Shown in pieces: positions 35,466-46,437 of a DNA stretch of 64,000 nucleotides. The notes under the pieces were generated by a model. The model had not been told where the DNA came from and did not search any database. It saw only the letters and a program-made list of their open reading frames with translations. The stretch comes from Rapana venosa (taxonomy: Eukaryota; Mollusca; Gastropoda; Neogastropoda; Muricidae). The DNA lies in contig CM054144.1 in assembly GCA_028751875.1 (NCBI GenBank), positions 236,802 through 300,801 on the forward strand, given 5' to 3'. Position 1 is the first letter of the stretch. Every line of letters starts with the position of its first letter. The translations under genes and the position numbers were made by a program.

Positions 35466-36080
35466 TCCCGTCTTCAGAAAACGTTCGGTGTTACTGGTAC
35501 AGCCCTCACCTGGTTTAATTCATACCTTACTGACCGATTTCAGACAGTTACAGTAAACAAGATTCAATCAATACCTGCCAAACTGGAATGCGGAGTCCCA
35601 CATGGATCAGTTCTAGACCCTGTTCTTTTCCCTATTTACTGTGCCCCACTGTCACATATAATAAACCGTCATCTGATCAACCATCATTTTTACGCAGATG
35701 ACTCTTAGATTCAAAGCAGTGTTACTCCTGAAAATCTGCCTTCTCTCTTGGCAAATATGGCCCACTGCTTTGAAGATATGAAAATTTGGATGACACAGAA
35801 AAATTTCAGCTAAATGCAGATAAAACCGAAGCCATGCTCGTAGGGACCAAACACAAACTCTCTCCCATCACAACAGCTTCAATAGAACTCGGCAATACAT
35901 CAGTCCCTCTATCCACTGCTGTAAAGTATCTAGGTGTTGTTACCGACAACACACTCTCTATGCAAAAATTCATCACCCAGACCTGTCAGTCGTGCTACTA
36001 TCAGTTACGGCGTATTAGTGCAATTGAAAAGTACCTGTCCACAGACGCAACATCCAAACTAGTCACTTCTCTCATTCTTA
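35466..36080 (+). mobile_element. L2/CR1-like LINE fragment, cut at both ends
   Basis: Begins just after RT motif A (CCCGTCTTCAGAAAACGTTC) directly at the (GTCATT)n end of R-A. It passes motif B, a disturbed YADD region near 35690, and the frame 35786-36115 with KYLGVVTDNTLSMQKF. At 36081 it stops abruptly at a satellite array. It has no 3' tail. Confidence 0.85.
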
Positions 36081-36864
36081 TTAACCAACACATTAAAGAC
36101 ATACCACACACTTAGCATGGTGACAAGGCATTAACCAACACAGTACAGACATACCACACACTCTGCATAGTGAAAAGGCATTAACTAAGACAGACATACC
36201 ACACACTCTGCATGGTGACAAGGCATTAACCAACACAGACATACCACACACTCTGCATAGTGACAAGGCATTAACTAACACAGACATACCACACACTCTG
36301 CATGGTGACAAGGCATTAACTAAGGCACAGACATACCACACACTCTGCATAGTGACAAGGCATTAACTAACACAGACATACCACACACTCTGCATGGTGA
36401 CAAGGCATTAACTAACACAGACATACCACACACTCTGCATAGTGACAAGGCATTAACTAAGGCACAGACATACCACACTCTGCATAGTGACAAGGCATTA
36501 ACTAAGATACAGACATACCACACACTCTGCATAGTGACAAGGCATTAACTAAGGCACAGACATACCACACTCTGCATAGTGACAAGGCATTAACTAAGAT
36601 ACAGACATACCACACACTCTGCATAGTGACAAGCATTAACTAACGCAGTACAAACATACCACACACTCTGCATAGTGACAAGGCATTAAGTAACACAGAC
36701 ATACCACACACTCTGCATTGTGACAAGGCATTAACTAACACAGACATACCACACACTCTGCATTGTGACAAGGCATTAACTAAGACACAGACATACCACA
36801 CACTCTGCATAGTGACAAGGCATTAACCAACACAGTACAGACATACCACACACTTTGCATGGTG
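36081..36864. repeat. 45-50-bp satellite array, left block
   Basis: About 17 units of the form ACAGACATACCACACACTCT plus GCATAGTGACAAGGCATTAACTAAC, with CAGTACAGAC and GGCACAGAC length variants. The array continues at 40274 after a LINE insertion. Minus-strand frames with repeated CRVCGMSV are artefacts. Confidence 0.95.
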
Positions 36865-36865
36865 A

Positions 36866-36891
36866 TAATAATAATAATAATAATAATAATA

Positions 36892-36942
<51 letters not shown>

Positions 36943-37097
36943 AATGGAAGTTATATAGCGCTATTTCTTACAAAAACAAATCAGAGCCCTTCCATTCATC
37001 CTTCTCTAACGCATGGGACAAGTTATTATTAATAGTTTTTACAAATTCAAATGTATAAACACACGCGCACACGCACATGCACGCACACACACACACA

Positions 37098-37176
<79 letters not shown>

Positions 37177-40100
37177 GTTGTGTACTTTGGCAGGGTGGTG
37201 GGGGTTTCGGCTGTTGAGGGTAAAGACAGAAATGAGATGAAACAAGAAGGGAAAGTCTTAGATTTCAAATAAATGTGTTTTGAGACTGAATTTAAGTGTC
37301 ATAAGTAGGCTTTTGGCGAAGAGAGAGAGAGGGAGCTCACTCCAGATCGATGACCAGAAATGCAAAAGGAGCAACCACCGACAGTGGACTGGTTGAATCT
37401 AGATATTGTAAGCACAAGGTATCTGCAGCAGAGCGGAGGGATCCAGAAGGAGTGTACAGGTGAAGACATTCACAGAGGTAGGAATGTGCTGTTTTGTGGA
37501 GACATTTGTAACCGAGGGAGCAGCCAGTAGAGAGATCTCAAGAGAGGGGTAATGTCCTCAGAATTTTTTCTCTCGAGCGGCAGTGTTTTATATACGTTGA
37601 AGAGAGTGGATAGATGATGCTGGTAGACCAGCCAGAAGAGAATTGCAATAGTCCAGACGTAAGAGAATGAGAGACATGATTAGTTTTAATGTTGCATCAG
37701 TGGACAGGTACTTTCGATTTGCACTAATACGCCGTAATTGATAGTAGTATGACAGGCAGGTCTGGGTGATGAATTTTTGCATGGAGAGTGTGTTGACGAT
37801 AACGACCCCTAGATAATCCACAGCAGTGGCTAGAGGGACAGATGTATTGCCGACTTCTATAGAAGCAGTTGTGATGGAAGACAGTTTGTGCTTTGTACCT
37901 ACAAGCATGGCTTTGGTTTTATCTGCATTTAGCCATAACTGGTTCTGTATCATCCAATTTGGGATATCTTGAAGGCAGTAGACATATTTGTTATGAGAGA
38001 AGGCAGATTTTCAGGAGTATCACTGCTAAGAATCTGAGAGTCATCTGCATAAAAATGATCGCTGATCTGATGACGATTTATTATATATGATGGTTTCGGT
38101 ACTGTGGTTGGCACGATATGCAGACTGAAAAGGGGGAAGGAGACTATTGGAATAAAGATGGCTGTTGAGTTGTTTCAGAACAACTTTTTCAAGGATTTTA
38201 GAAATGAACGGTAGGTTAGATACAGATCTATAATTTTTTCAGAGTGTTAGGGTCGATGTCGTGCTTTTTGAGTAGGGGTGTAACTATTGCAGTTTTGAGA
38301 GCTGTTGGGAAAGTTCCTGAAAGAAGTGATGAATTTACTATTTTTGTGATGGTGGGTATAAGCTGTGGAAGGCACTGAATGAAAAGAGAAGCAGGCACAG
38401 GATCAAGATCACATGATTTTATTGTCATTTCTTTCAGGATTGTCTTGATTTCATTCTCGCTTGTTGGGTGAAAGAAAAGGAGAGGAATGCCAGTGAATTG
38501 GGGATCAGAAGGCGCAGGGTGCAACAAAGTCTGATCCAGTCTGAAGCGAATGTTGTGGACTTTGTCAGAGAAGAATGAAGAGAATATAGCAGGGAGATCA
38601 GAGTGGCTGTAAACAGTAGGCAGAGGGCTTGCCTTTGCAGATCCGAGGAGAGGTGAGGTGAGGGGAAAAAAGAGATTCAGGGTCGTGGCATCGAGAACCT
38701 GAGCAGAGTAATAGTTTGTCTTTGCAGAATGTATTAAAGTTTTGACTTTGTTTATTTGTTTTCGCAAGAGCTGTTTGTTTATTTCAGTTTTAGTTTTTCA
38801 CCACTTCTGCTCTAGCTGTAGGCGTTTGTGCTTTGCGACCAGGATATCATGAGTGTACCATGGGGCGCAGGGCCTATCAGGCAGGAGATGGTCATTGGAG
38901 GTGCATGCTTATCAAGCAGTTGCCTAAGAACATCATTGTAGTGTTTAGATGGGTTATTGTTGTCAGAGGTTTGTGATAGGCGTTCAGCAGCTTGTGAAGA
39001 GAAATTTTGAATGTCAATTCCCTTGAGATTGCGATGGGTGAAACGCTTTTTCTTTTTCATAGGCCTTGCGATATTGAGAAAGAAAAGAATGGCAGAATGG
39101 TCAGAAAGCAGTTGATTAATGACAGATACAGATATGACAAGATCTTGTGAAGCATCGGTAATGAGCCAGTCTAAGGTATGACCTGATCTGTGAGTTGGTT
39201 CATTCACCAGCTGGGAAAGAGAGTGGTTAAACAAAGAAAGAGAAAGACGCTTGACATCAGGAGAAGACTGTCTATCGAAGTGGAAGTCGCGAGAATGATA
39301 AGCTTCTTGTGAAAAAAGAGGCTGTAGTGATCGAGAAGTGACTGAAACTCTTGATGGAAAACTGAAGATGTCAGATTGTTTTTATGGCTGGAAGGTGGAC
39401 GGTAAAGACAGCAGAAAGTAATAGAATGGCCAGGTAAGTTGAGGTCGAGCTCACAGACTTCAAAAGTTTCATGGGAGAAAGGAAGGGAGTGGCAGGAGGA
39501 CAGAGCTGGTTGCAGTGTGTCTTTGTAGATGACAGCGATGCCACCTCCACGGGAGAGTCGTGGAAAAGAAAGGGTTTTGTGGCAAGGAAGTGTCAGTTGT
39601 TGTATTGTTGGTTCATGACCTTATGTGTTTAGCCAGGCTGCTATGAGAAAAGTTATATCAATGTTCTGTTCGAATTTGAAATCAGAGAGATAGTCGGCTT
39701 TACCCTCTGGGCAGACAGATTTCGCATTAAGTAAACCAATATGGAGAAGGTTTGATGGAGGCAGAGAGGTGAGTGAGTTGACTTTCAGAGGTAGAGGAGA
39801 GGGGCGGAGAAGTAGATGTGTGCAGTGGAAGAGGAGACCAGAGTTCCAGGGGTGAGTCAGGTGTGGAAGATGGTGGAGGAACTGGTTCAATCAGGGAATT
39901 TATAGTTTCATGTGTACCATCATACACATTTTGGTCTGAGCAAATATTGTCAGAGTCAGAGTAACACACAAATGAAGAAGCAGCTGGAGTGCATAGAAGT
40001 GAAGGAGTGTTGTCTCTGGTTAGGGTTGTTGTGGCAGTGACGTATAAAGTGATGGGGGAGGCAGATGGAAGTGAAGCAAGCCACAGAAAATGATGTTTGC

Positions 40101-40273
40101 CAGCGCAAGTTCCTCGTCTGGTTTTGCAGCGGTAAATACCTAAGTTTGAAATAAGCTGTTTGAGTTCATTTTGCAAAGGGTAAAACACACGTGGAAACGA
40201 TGTCTTTTGTCTTGTACAGTTCGTGTCATGGCGGTGGAATGGCAAACGCTGGGTGGTGGTGGTGGCGGTAATT
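36866..40273 (-). mobile_element. L2/CR1-like LINE, near full length, inside satellite
   Basis: About 3.3 kb minus-strand element. From its 5' end (near 40273): an N-terminal extension (40260-39900), an endonuclease start with GLLNAKSVCPEGKADYLSDF (39621-39890), an endonuclease end with VNEPTHRSGHTLD and LLSDHSAIL (38812-39234), a linker and pre-RT region with SCDLDPVPASLF and TAIVTPLLKK (38228-38767), then the RT C-terminal half (37588-37953 and decayed parts). About 310 bp of RT core, covering motifs A and B, is deleted at about 38097; the YADD region survives. A (CA)n tract (37085-37172) lies in the 3' UTR and the tail is (AAT)n(ATT)n. Several frameshifts are present, so it is not active. 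Confidence 0.9.
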
Positions 40274-40663
40274 TGACAAGACATTAACCAACACAGACAT
40301 ACCACACACTCTGCATGGTCACAAGGCATTAAATAAGATACAGACATACCACACACTCTGCATGGTGACAATGCATTAACTAAGGCACAGACATACCACA
40401 CACTCTGCATTGTGACAAGGCATTAACTAAGGCACAGACATACCACACACTCTGCATAGTGACAAGGCAATGAGGCACAGACATACCACACACTCTGCAT
40501 AGTGACAAAGCATTAACTAAGGCACAGACATACCACACACTCTGCATAGTGACAAAGCATTAACTAAGGCACAGACATACCACACACTCTGCATGGTGAC
40601 AAGGCTTTAGCTAACACAGACATACCACACACTCTGCATAGTGACAAGCATTAACTAACGCAG
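40274..40663. repeat. 45-50-bp satellite array, right block
   Basis: About eight more units of the array interrupted by the LINE at 36866-40273. Confidence 0.95.
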
Positions 40664-40701
40664 TAATAATAATAATAATAGTAATAATAATAATAATAAT
40701 A

Positions 40702-40732
<31 letters not shown>

Positions 40733-40787
40733 TGTATGGAATTTATATAGCGCTGAATCTTGTAAAGCAACAAATCAAAGCGCTAAC
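40664..40787 (-). mobile_element. L2-like tail-only insertion in satellite
   Basis: (TAA)n with GTAA variants, then TGTATGGAATTTATATAGCG and CTGAATCTTGTAAAGC. It is flanked by TAACGCAGTA (left) and TAACACAGTA (right), a possible 9-10-bp duplication, though satellite units carry similar words. Confidence 0.7.
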
Positions 40788-40850
40788 ACAGTACAGACAT
40801 ACCACACACTCTGCATAGTGACAAGGCATTAACCAACACACGCACAAGGC
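40788..40850. repeat. Satellite array, end
   Basis: One to two terminal units after the tail-only insertion. Confidence 0.85.
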
Positions 40851-41324
40851 AAGTTGTCTTTCTCTGGACATTCATTTTCCAGCCAGCCCCGCTAGCCAGT
40901 TATCCAAATATCCAGGTTCCTGGGCTGTTTTCCCTCCTCCTCCTCCTCCTCCCCCTCCTCCTCCTCCTCCTCCCCCTCCTCCTCCTCCTCCTCTTCCTTC
41001 TCAGGTTGTCTGACATCAAGGCGCTGTTTTTCTTCTGGCCAATCCTGACGGTGACAGTCACGTGATCTCCATGCCTCTCTGGCACCCGAGATTTTTCTCC
41101 TGTCACTTCCTGTTTCCGTTAAAATGACGGCAGAAGAATGAGGCCTCGCAGGGGACTGATAATAGATCAGATTTCAGGGTTGCAAAACATGGCCTCGCCT
41201 GATTTTTTTTTGGACTGTTACCAAAAGGAATAACTGAAGGAGAAAGCACGTCTGTATGAAGAAGAGAAAAGGGAAGGGGATAGGGTCAGCTAAAAGCAAA
41301 GCTTCTGGAAAATAATTGTGTGCG
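40851..41324. other. Unassigned, with (CTC)n tract
   Basis: (CTC)n at about 40933-41000. No gene seen. Confidence 0.4.
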
Positions 41325-41328
41325 TGTG

Positions 41329-41424
<96 letters not shown>

Positions 41425-41476
41425 GGTGTTTAGCTGTTGTTTGTTTTGGGTTGTTGGTTTTTTTTTGGGGGGAGTG

Positions 41477-41536
<60 letters not shown>

Positions 41537-41555
41537 TCTCTCACTCTCTCTAAGT
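41325..41555. repeat. (GT)n and (CT)n tracts
   Basis: About 45 GT units (41325-41420), a T/G-rich spacer, then about 35 CT units (41482-41550). Confidence 0.95.
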
Positions 41556-41760
41556 AAATGACCCCTGTGTGAGTTGTACGTAAACACACGCACGCGCGCG
41601 TGTGTATGTATGTGTGTTTGAGTGTACGTGTGTGAGTGTGGTGTTTGAGTGTGAGTGTGTGTGTTTGTGTGTATGAGTGTATATGTATGAGAGAGATAGA
41701 AGGGAATGCAAAGAGAGAAAGAGAGAGTGTATGAGAGAGAGACAGAGTGAGGCAGAGACT

Positions 41761-42245
41761 TCAGACTTCAGACTGTTACTGTACATCGGCCTTAGGCCAC
41801 AATACAAAAGAATGATGGGCATATGAAGTGGGCATATGACATAAGTGTTATAAACATATTACTATCAACGTATATAAATATGAAACAATGCAGCAGCAAT
41901 AATAACACAAGGAAATTTCATCCACAATATCTTGAAAATTCATCACAAAATAATTCACGTGCATCATAATCAACAATGTTTCGAATGTAGAATGAAGTAT
42001 TCATCAATATAGTGATCAAGTTCTAGAAAGTTATCTTATTTCTTTTGTTGGTTACATGGAAAATAAATCGAGATAAATTATGTCTATCAGTAGATACTGT
42101 GACTTTGAGTAGCACGTGCAAAGGAAATCTTTTCGAAACTTATTTCTCAAATCTTCATAGACTGGACAATTACATAAAAATTGTTCTTCATTCTCTATTT
42201 GGTCTTTACAATCAGGACATTGCTTACCTTCATTTGAACTACGAT
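41761..42245 (-). mobile_element. LINE 3' end with C-terminal zinc knuckle
   Basis: On the minus strand, about 60 residues reading LRYRSSNEGKQCPDCKDQIE, then NEEQFLCNCPVYEDLRNKF. The CxxC...H/C-type ladder followed by CPxYxxLR is the usual C-terminal knuckle of several LINE ORF2 proteins. It probably belongs to the same family as 30355-31007, which ends just before this point. A 3' UTR of about 300 bp ends in GGCCTAAGGCC (a short palindrome) and (TGAAGTC)n. The 5' side is cut by (GA)n. Confidence 0.7.
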
Positions 42246-42262
42246 AGCGGAGTGAGGCAGAG

Positions 42263-42330
<68 letters not shown>
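42246..42330. repeat. (GA)n microsatellite
   Basis: About 38 GA units abutting the LINE 5' truncation. Confidence 0.95.
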
Positions 42331-42332
<2 letters not shown>

Positions 42333-42414
42333 CCGGTCTTACACACACGATAGCTGTAGGCTAGTCAGATAGTAGAGTAAGCAGAACTTCCAAGCTTTCA
42401 AATGTTTATTTATT

Positions 42415-42780
42415 CAGTTAGTTAGTTAGTTAGTTAGTTACTCTTTTATATCGAAGATAATGGAATTATCACTCATGTGCTTTTTTACATCCTATCGCTG
42501 TGTGTATGCAGTTTTGTCAATTTTGTAATCTGTTTCCACCGGCACACAATGGCCTACTCTTCTGAAAAGAGGAACAGGATTTAACGTGTGCACAAGATGC
42601 TCTGCATGCGTTCGAGCACGGGGCCTCGGTTTATAGTCTAATCCGAAGGACTTTGACACTCAGTTCGTTTTTTACTCAAACTGGGAAGGAAGGGAGAGGC
42701 TGGAAATCGAACTCAGAACCTCGCGGTTTACTTGTTGGAAGGCGAACGTCTTAACCATCCTGCCACCTTCCTTCCTGTGT
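42415..42780 (-). mobile_element. tRNA-derived SINE, family B (most complete copy)
   Basis: Minus strand. The tRNA-like head near 42775-42700 has GGCAGGATGGTTAAGACG (box A) and GAGTTCGATTTCC (box B). A body of about 200 bp follows. The 3' end is GGATGTAAAAAAGCACATGA, TTATCTTCGATATAAAAG and (AACT)n. The terminal stem-loop is close to that of the R-A LINE. This suggests the SINE is copied by that LINE's reverse transcriptase. Confidence 0.8.
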
Positions 42781-42825
42781 GCTGGGTGTAGGTAGGGCAG
42801 CGACGTCTGTGCCGCTCATTGGATA

Positions 42826-42897
42826 ATAATAATAATAATAATGTATGGAATTTATATAGCGCTGAATCTTGTAAAGCAACAAATCAAAGAGCTCAAA
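42826..42897 (-). mobile_element. L2-like 3' tail joined to minisatellite
   Basis: (AAT)n, TGTATGGAATTTATATAGCG, CTGAATCTTGTAAAGC, nearly identical to 40733-40785. Instead of LINE coding DNA, a 2-kb minisatellite follows. Confidence 0.75.
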
Positions 42898-42929
42898 GGA
42901 TCAGAGGTAGCATGACATCCCTGCCAGCT

Positions 42930-45005
42930 ACAGTACTGCACACACTACAGATACAGCACTGCACACACTACAGGGACTGCACCACACTACAGCACTGCAC
43001 ACATACAGCACTGCACAACATACAGATACAGCACTGCACACCAAATACAGCACTGCACACACTACAGCACTGCACACACTACCCCACCCCTACAGCAAAA
43101 GCACACATACAGCACTGCACACTACAGATACAGCACTGCACACACTACAGCACTGCACACACTACAGCACTGCACACACTACACACACTACAGCACTGCA
43201 CACACTACAGCACTGCACACACTACAGATACAGCACTGCACACACTACAGCCTGCACACACTACAGCACTGCACACACTACACACATACAGCACTGACAC
43301 ACTACACACACTACACACACTACAGAAAACAGCACTGCCACAAATACAGCACTGCACAATTACAGCACTGCCACATACACACACTACACACACTACACAC
43401 ACTACACCCCACTGACCACAATACAGATACAGCATGCAAAACCACTACAACACTACAGCACTGCACACATTACAGCACTGCACACACTACACACACTACA
43501 CACATACACACACTGACACACTACAGATACAGCACTGCACACACTACACACACTACAGCACTGCACACCATACAGCACTGCACACACTACAGCACTGCAC
43601 ACCCCTACAGCACTGCACACACTACAGCACTGCACACATACAGCACTGCACACAACTACACACACTACAAACACTGCACACACTACACACACTACAAAAC
43701 ACTGCAACACTACACACATACAGCACTGCACACAATACACACACTTACAGCATGCACACCCCTACACACACTACAGCACTGCACCCCACTACACACATAC
43801 AGCACTGCACACACTACACACATACAGCACTGCACACAATACAGCACTGCACACACTGCACCCCACTACAGCACTGCACACACTACAGCACTGCACACAC
43901 TGCACACACTACAGCACTGCACACACTGCACACATTACAGCACTGCACACACTACAGCACTGCACACACTAAACACACTACAGCACTGCACACACTACAC
44001 ACACTACGCACTGCACACACTACAGCACTGCACACACTAAAACCACTACAGCACTGCACCACACTACACACAAATACAGCACTGCAAACACTACACACAC
44101 TACAGCACTGCACACAACTACACACACTACAGCACTGCACACTACACACCTACAGCACTGCACACACTACAAAACACAAAAGCAAATGCACACACTACAC
44201 ACACTACAGCACTGCACACACTACACACACTACAGCAAATGCACACACTACACACATACAGCACTGCACAACTACAGCACTGCACACACTGGCACACACT
44301 ACAGCACTGCAAACATACACACACTACAGCACTGCGCACACTACACACACTACAGGGACTGCACACACTACAGCACTGCACACCACTACAAAACACTACA
44401 GCATGACACAATACAGCACTGCACACACTACACAACACTACAGCAATGCACAACCCCTACAGCATGCACACACTACACACACTACAGCACTGCACACACT
44501 ACACACACTAAGCACTGCACACACTACAGCACTGCACACACTACAGCACTGCACACACTACACACATACAGCACTGCACACACTACAGCACTGCACACAC
44601 TACAGCACTGCACACACTACAGCACTGCACACACTGCACACACTACAGCACTGCACACACTGCACACACTACGCACTGCACACACTACACACACTACAGC
44701 ACTGCACACACTACAGCCTGCACACACTACAGCACTGCACACAATACACACACTACAGCACTGCACACACATACAGCACTCACACACCTACAGCACTGCA
44801 CACACTATAGCACTGCACACACTACAGCACTGCACACACTGCACACACTACAGCACTGCACACACTGCACACACTACAGCACTGCACACACTGCACACAC
44901 TACAGCACTGCACACACTACAGCACTGCACACACTACACACACTACAGCATGCACACACTACAGCACTGCACACACTACACACACTACAGCATTGCACAC
45001 ACTAC
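42930..45005. repeat. ~2.1-kb minisatellite (CACTGCACACACTACAG)n
   Basis: Irregular tandem array of a 17-bp unit with inserted CACACACTA stretches and single-base losses. It produces the HCTHYSTAHT-type 300-450-codon frames, which are artefacts. The array lies between an L2-like tail and an RTE-like end. Confidence 0.95.
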
Positions 45006-45014
45006 AGCTCCAAA

Positions 45015-45217
45015 GGACTTGCAAAGACAGTTTTGCAAGGCACTGTCCATGGAGGAAGAAGAAGAGGCAGACCAAGGAAGAGCTGGGAGGATAACATCAG
45101 CGAATGGACAGGCCTAGAACTCAACAAAACCCTGAGAAAGGCAGAACAGAGAGAGGAATGGAGGGAACTGGTTGTTGAGTCTTTGAGGGTGCCCCCACGG
45201 TCGTCAGACTACGGGAC

Positions 45218-45225
<8 letters not shown>
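45015..45225 (+). mobile_element. RTE-like LINE C-terminal fragment
   Basis: Frame reading LAKTVLQGTVHGGRRRGRPR, KSWEDNISEWTGLELNKTL and EEWRELVVESLRVPPR to a stop at 45225. The GRRRGRPRKSWEDNI...W block is the C-terminus of RTE-type ORF2 proteins. It ends directly in (GATA)n, as RTE elements commonly end in short tandem repeats. Everything upstream is missing; the 5' end abuts the minisatellite. Confidence 0.8.

Positions 45226-45312
<87 letters not shown>
45222..45312. repeat. (GATA)n tail/microsatellite
   Basis: About 22 GATA units at the RTE-like 3' end, then GAAA. Confidence 0.95.
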
Positions 45313-45621
45313 AAGAAAGTGTAGGCTTTGTTTTGTTTTGTTTGGGGGCTTTGTTTGTGTGTTTAGCAGTGGTGAGGGAAGTGCGCTTCTTTTCCTTTGC
45401 TGGGGTGGACAAGGCCAAAGCTGGGCCGGTGATTGCTGTGAAGGATGTACCCAGGTTTGCAGGGATATGAAGTGCCATCAGTCTACCATGGTCTGTCCAG
45501 ACTCTCTTTATCCATGAACACTCTGCCAACAAAAATCTCCACTCCCCACCACAGGAGAGAAAAACCCTTGACATCGGAGTAATGCTGCCAATATGGCAGG
45601 GTACGCTGGTCCCTTCCTTAG
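45313..45621. other. Unassigned, unique-looking minus-strand frame
   Basis: The minus-strand frame through 45330-45620 (SVPCHIGSITPMSRVFLSCG, then EWRFLLAECSWIKRVWTDHG) has protein-like composition and no repeat origin. No family is recognised; it might be a stray exon or chance. Confidence 0.3.
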
Positions 45622-46437
45622 GTAATAATAATAATAATAAGAAGAATAAGAATAAGAATAAGAATAATAATAAGAATAATAAATGGAATTGATATAGCGC
45701 TATATCTTGCAAAAACAAATCAAAGCGCTTGCGTTCATCCTACTCTAACACACGCAACAAGTTACAATGAATAGATTTTACAAATTCAAATGTATACACA
45801 CACGCGCGCACACACACACGCGCGCGTGCGCGCGCGCGCGCGTGCGCGCACACACAGAGGATATGTACTTTGGCAGGGTGGTGGGGGTTTCAGCTGTTGA
45901 TGTTAAGGACAGAAATAGATGAAACAAGAGGGGAAAGTCTTAGATTTAAAATAAATGTGTTTTGAGGCTGGATTTAAAAGTGTCAAAAGTAGGCTTTTGG
46001 CGAAGGGAGAGAGGGAGGTCGTTCCAGATCACTGGACCATAAATAGAGAAAGAGCGACGGCCAATCGTGGATTGGTTGAATCTAGGTATTCGTAACCACA
46101 AGGTATCTGCAGCAGAGCGGAGGGAACGTGAAGGAGTGTACAGGTGAAGACGTTCACAGAGGTAGGAAGGCGCTGTTTTATGGAGACATTTGTAACAGAG
46201 GGTACTGATCTTATAGTTTAACTCTCTGTGGCACAGGCAGCCAGTGGAGAGATTGCAAGAGAGGGGTAGTGTGCTTAGATTTTTTTTCTTTCCGAGGACT
46301 AGTCGGGCGGCAGAGTTTTGTATACGTTGAAGAGAGTGGATAGATGATGATGGCAGACCAGCCAGAAGAGAATTGCAATAATCCAGACGTGAGAGAATGA
46401 GAGACGTGATTAGTTTGGATGTTGCATCAGTGGACAG
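45622..46437 (-). mobile_element. L2/CR1-like LINE, 5'-truncated
   Basis: Minus-strand copy. Its frame (46440-45946) reads [40 protein letters not shown] and [19 protein letters not shown], the RT C-terminal region. The 3' UTR includes a CA/CG tract at 45797-45857 and ends at (AATAAG)n. At 46437 it is cut by an I-like LINE. Confidence 0.9.

Noticed and set aside
36093..36532. Minus-strand CRVCGMSVLVNAL repeat protein
   Set aside because: Satellite translation, not conserved in frame across the array.
42819..45094. Long frames of 198, 458 and 302 codons rich in HTLQHCTHY
   Set aside because: They are translations of the 17-bp minisatellite; no domain and the same pattern in several frames.
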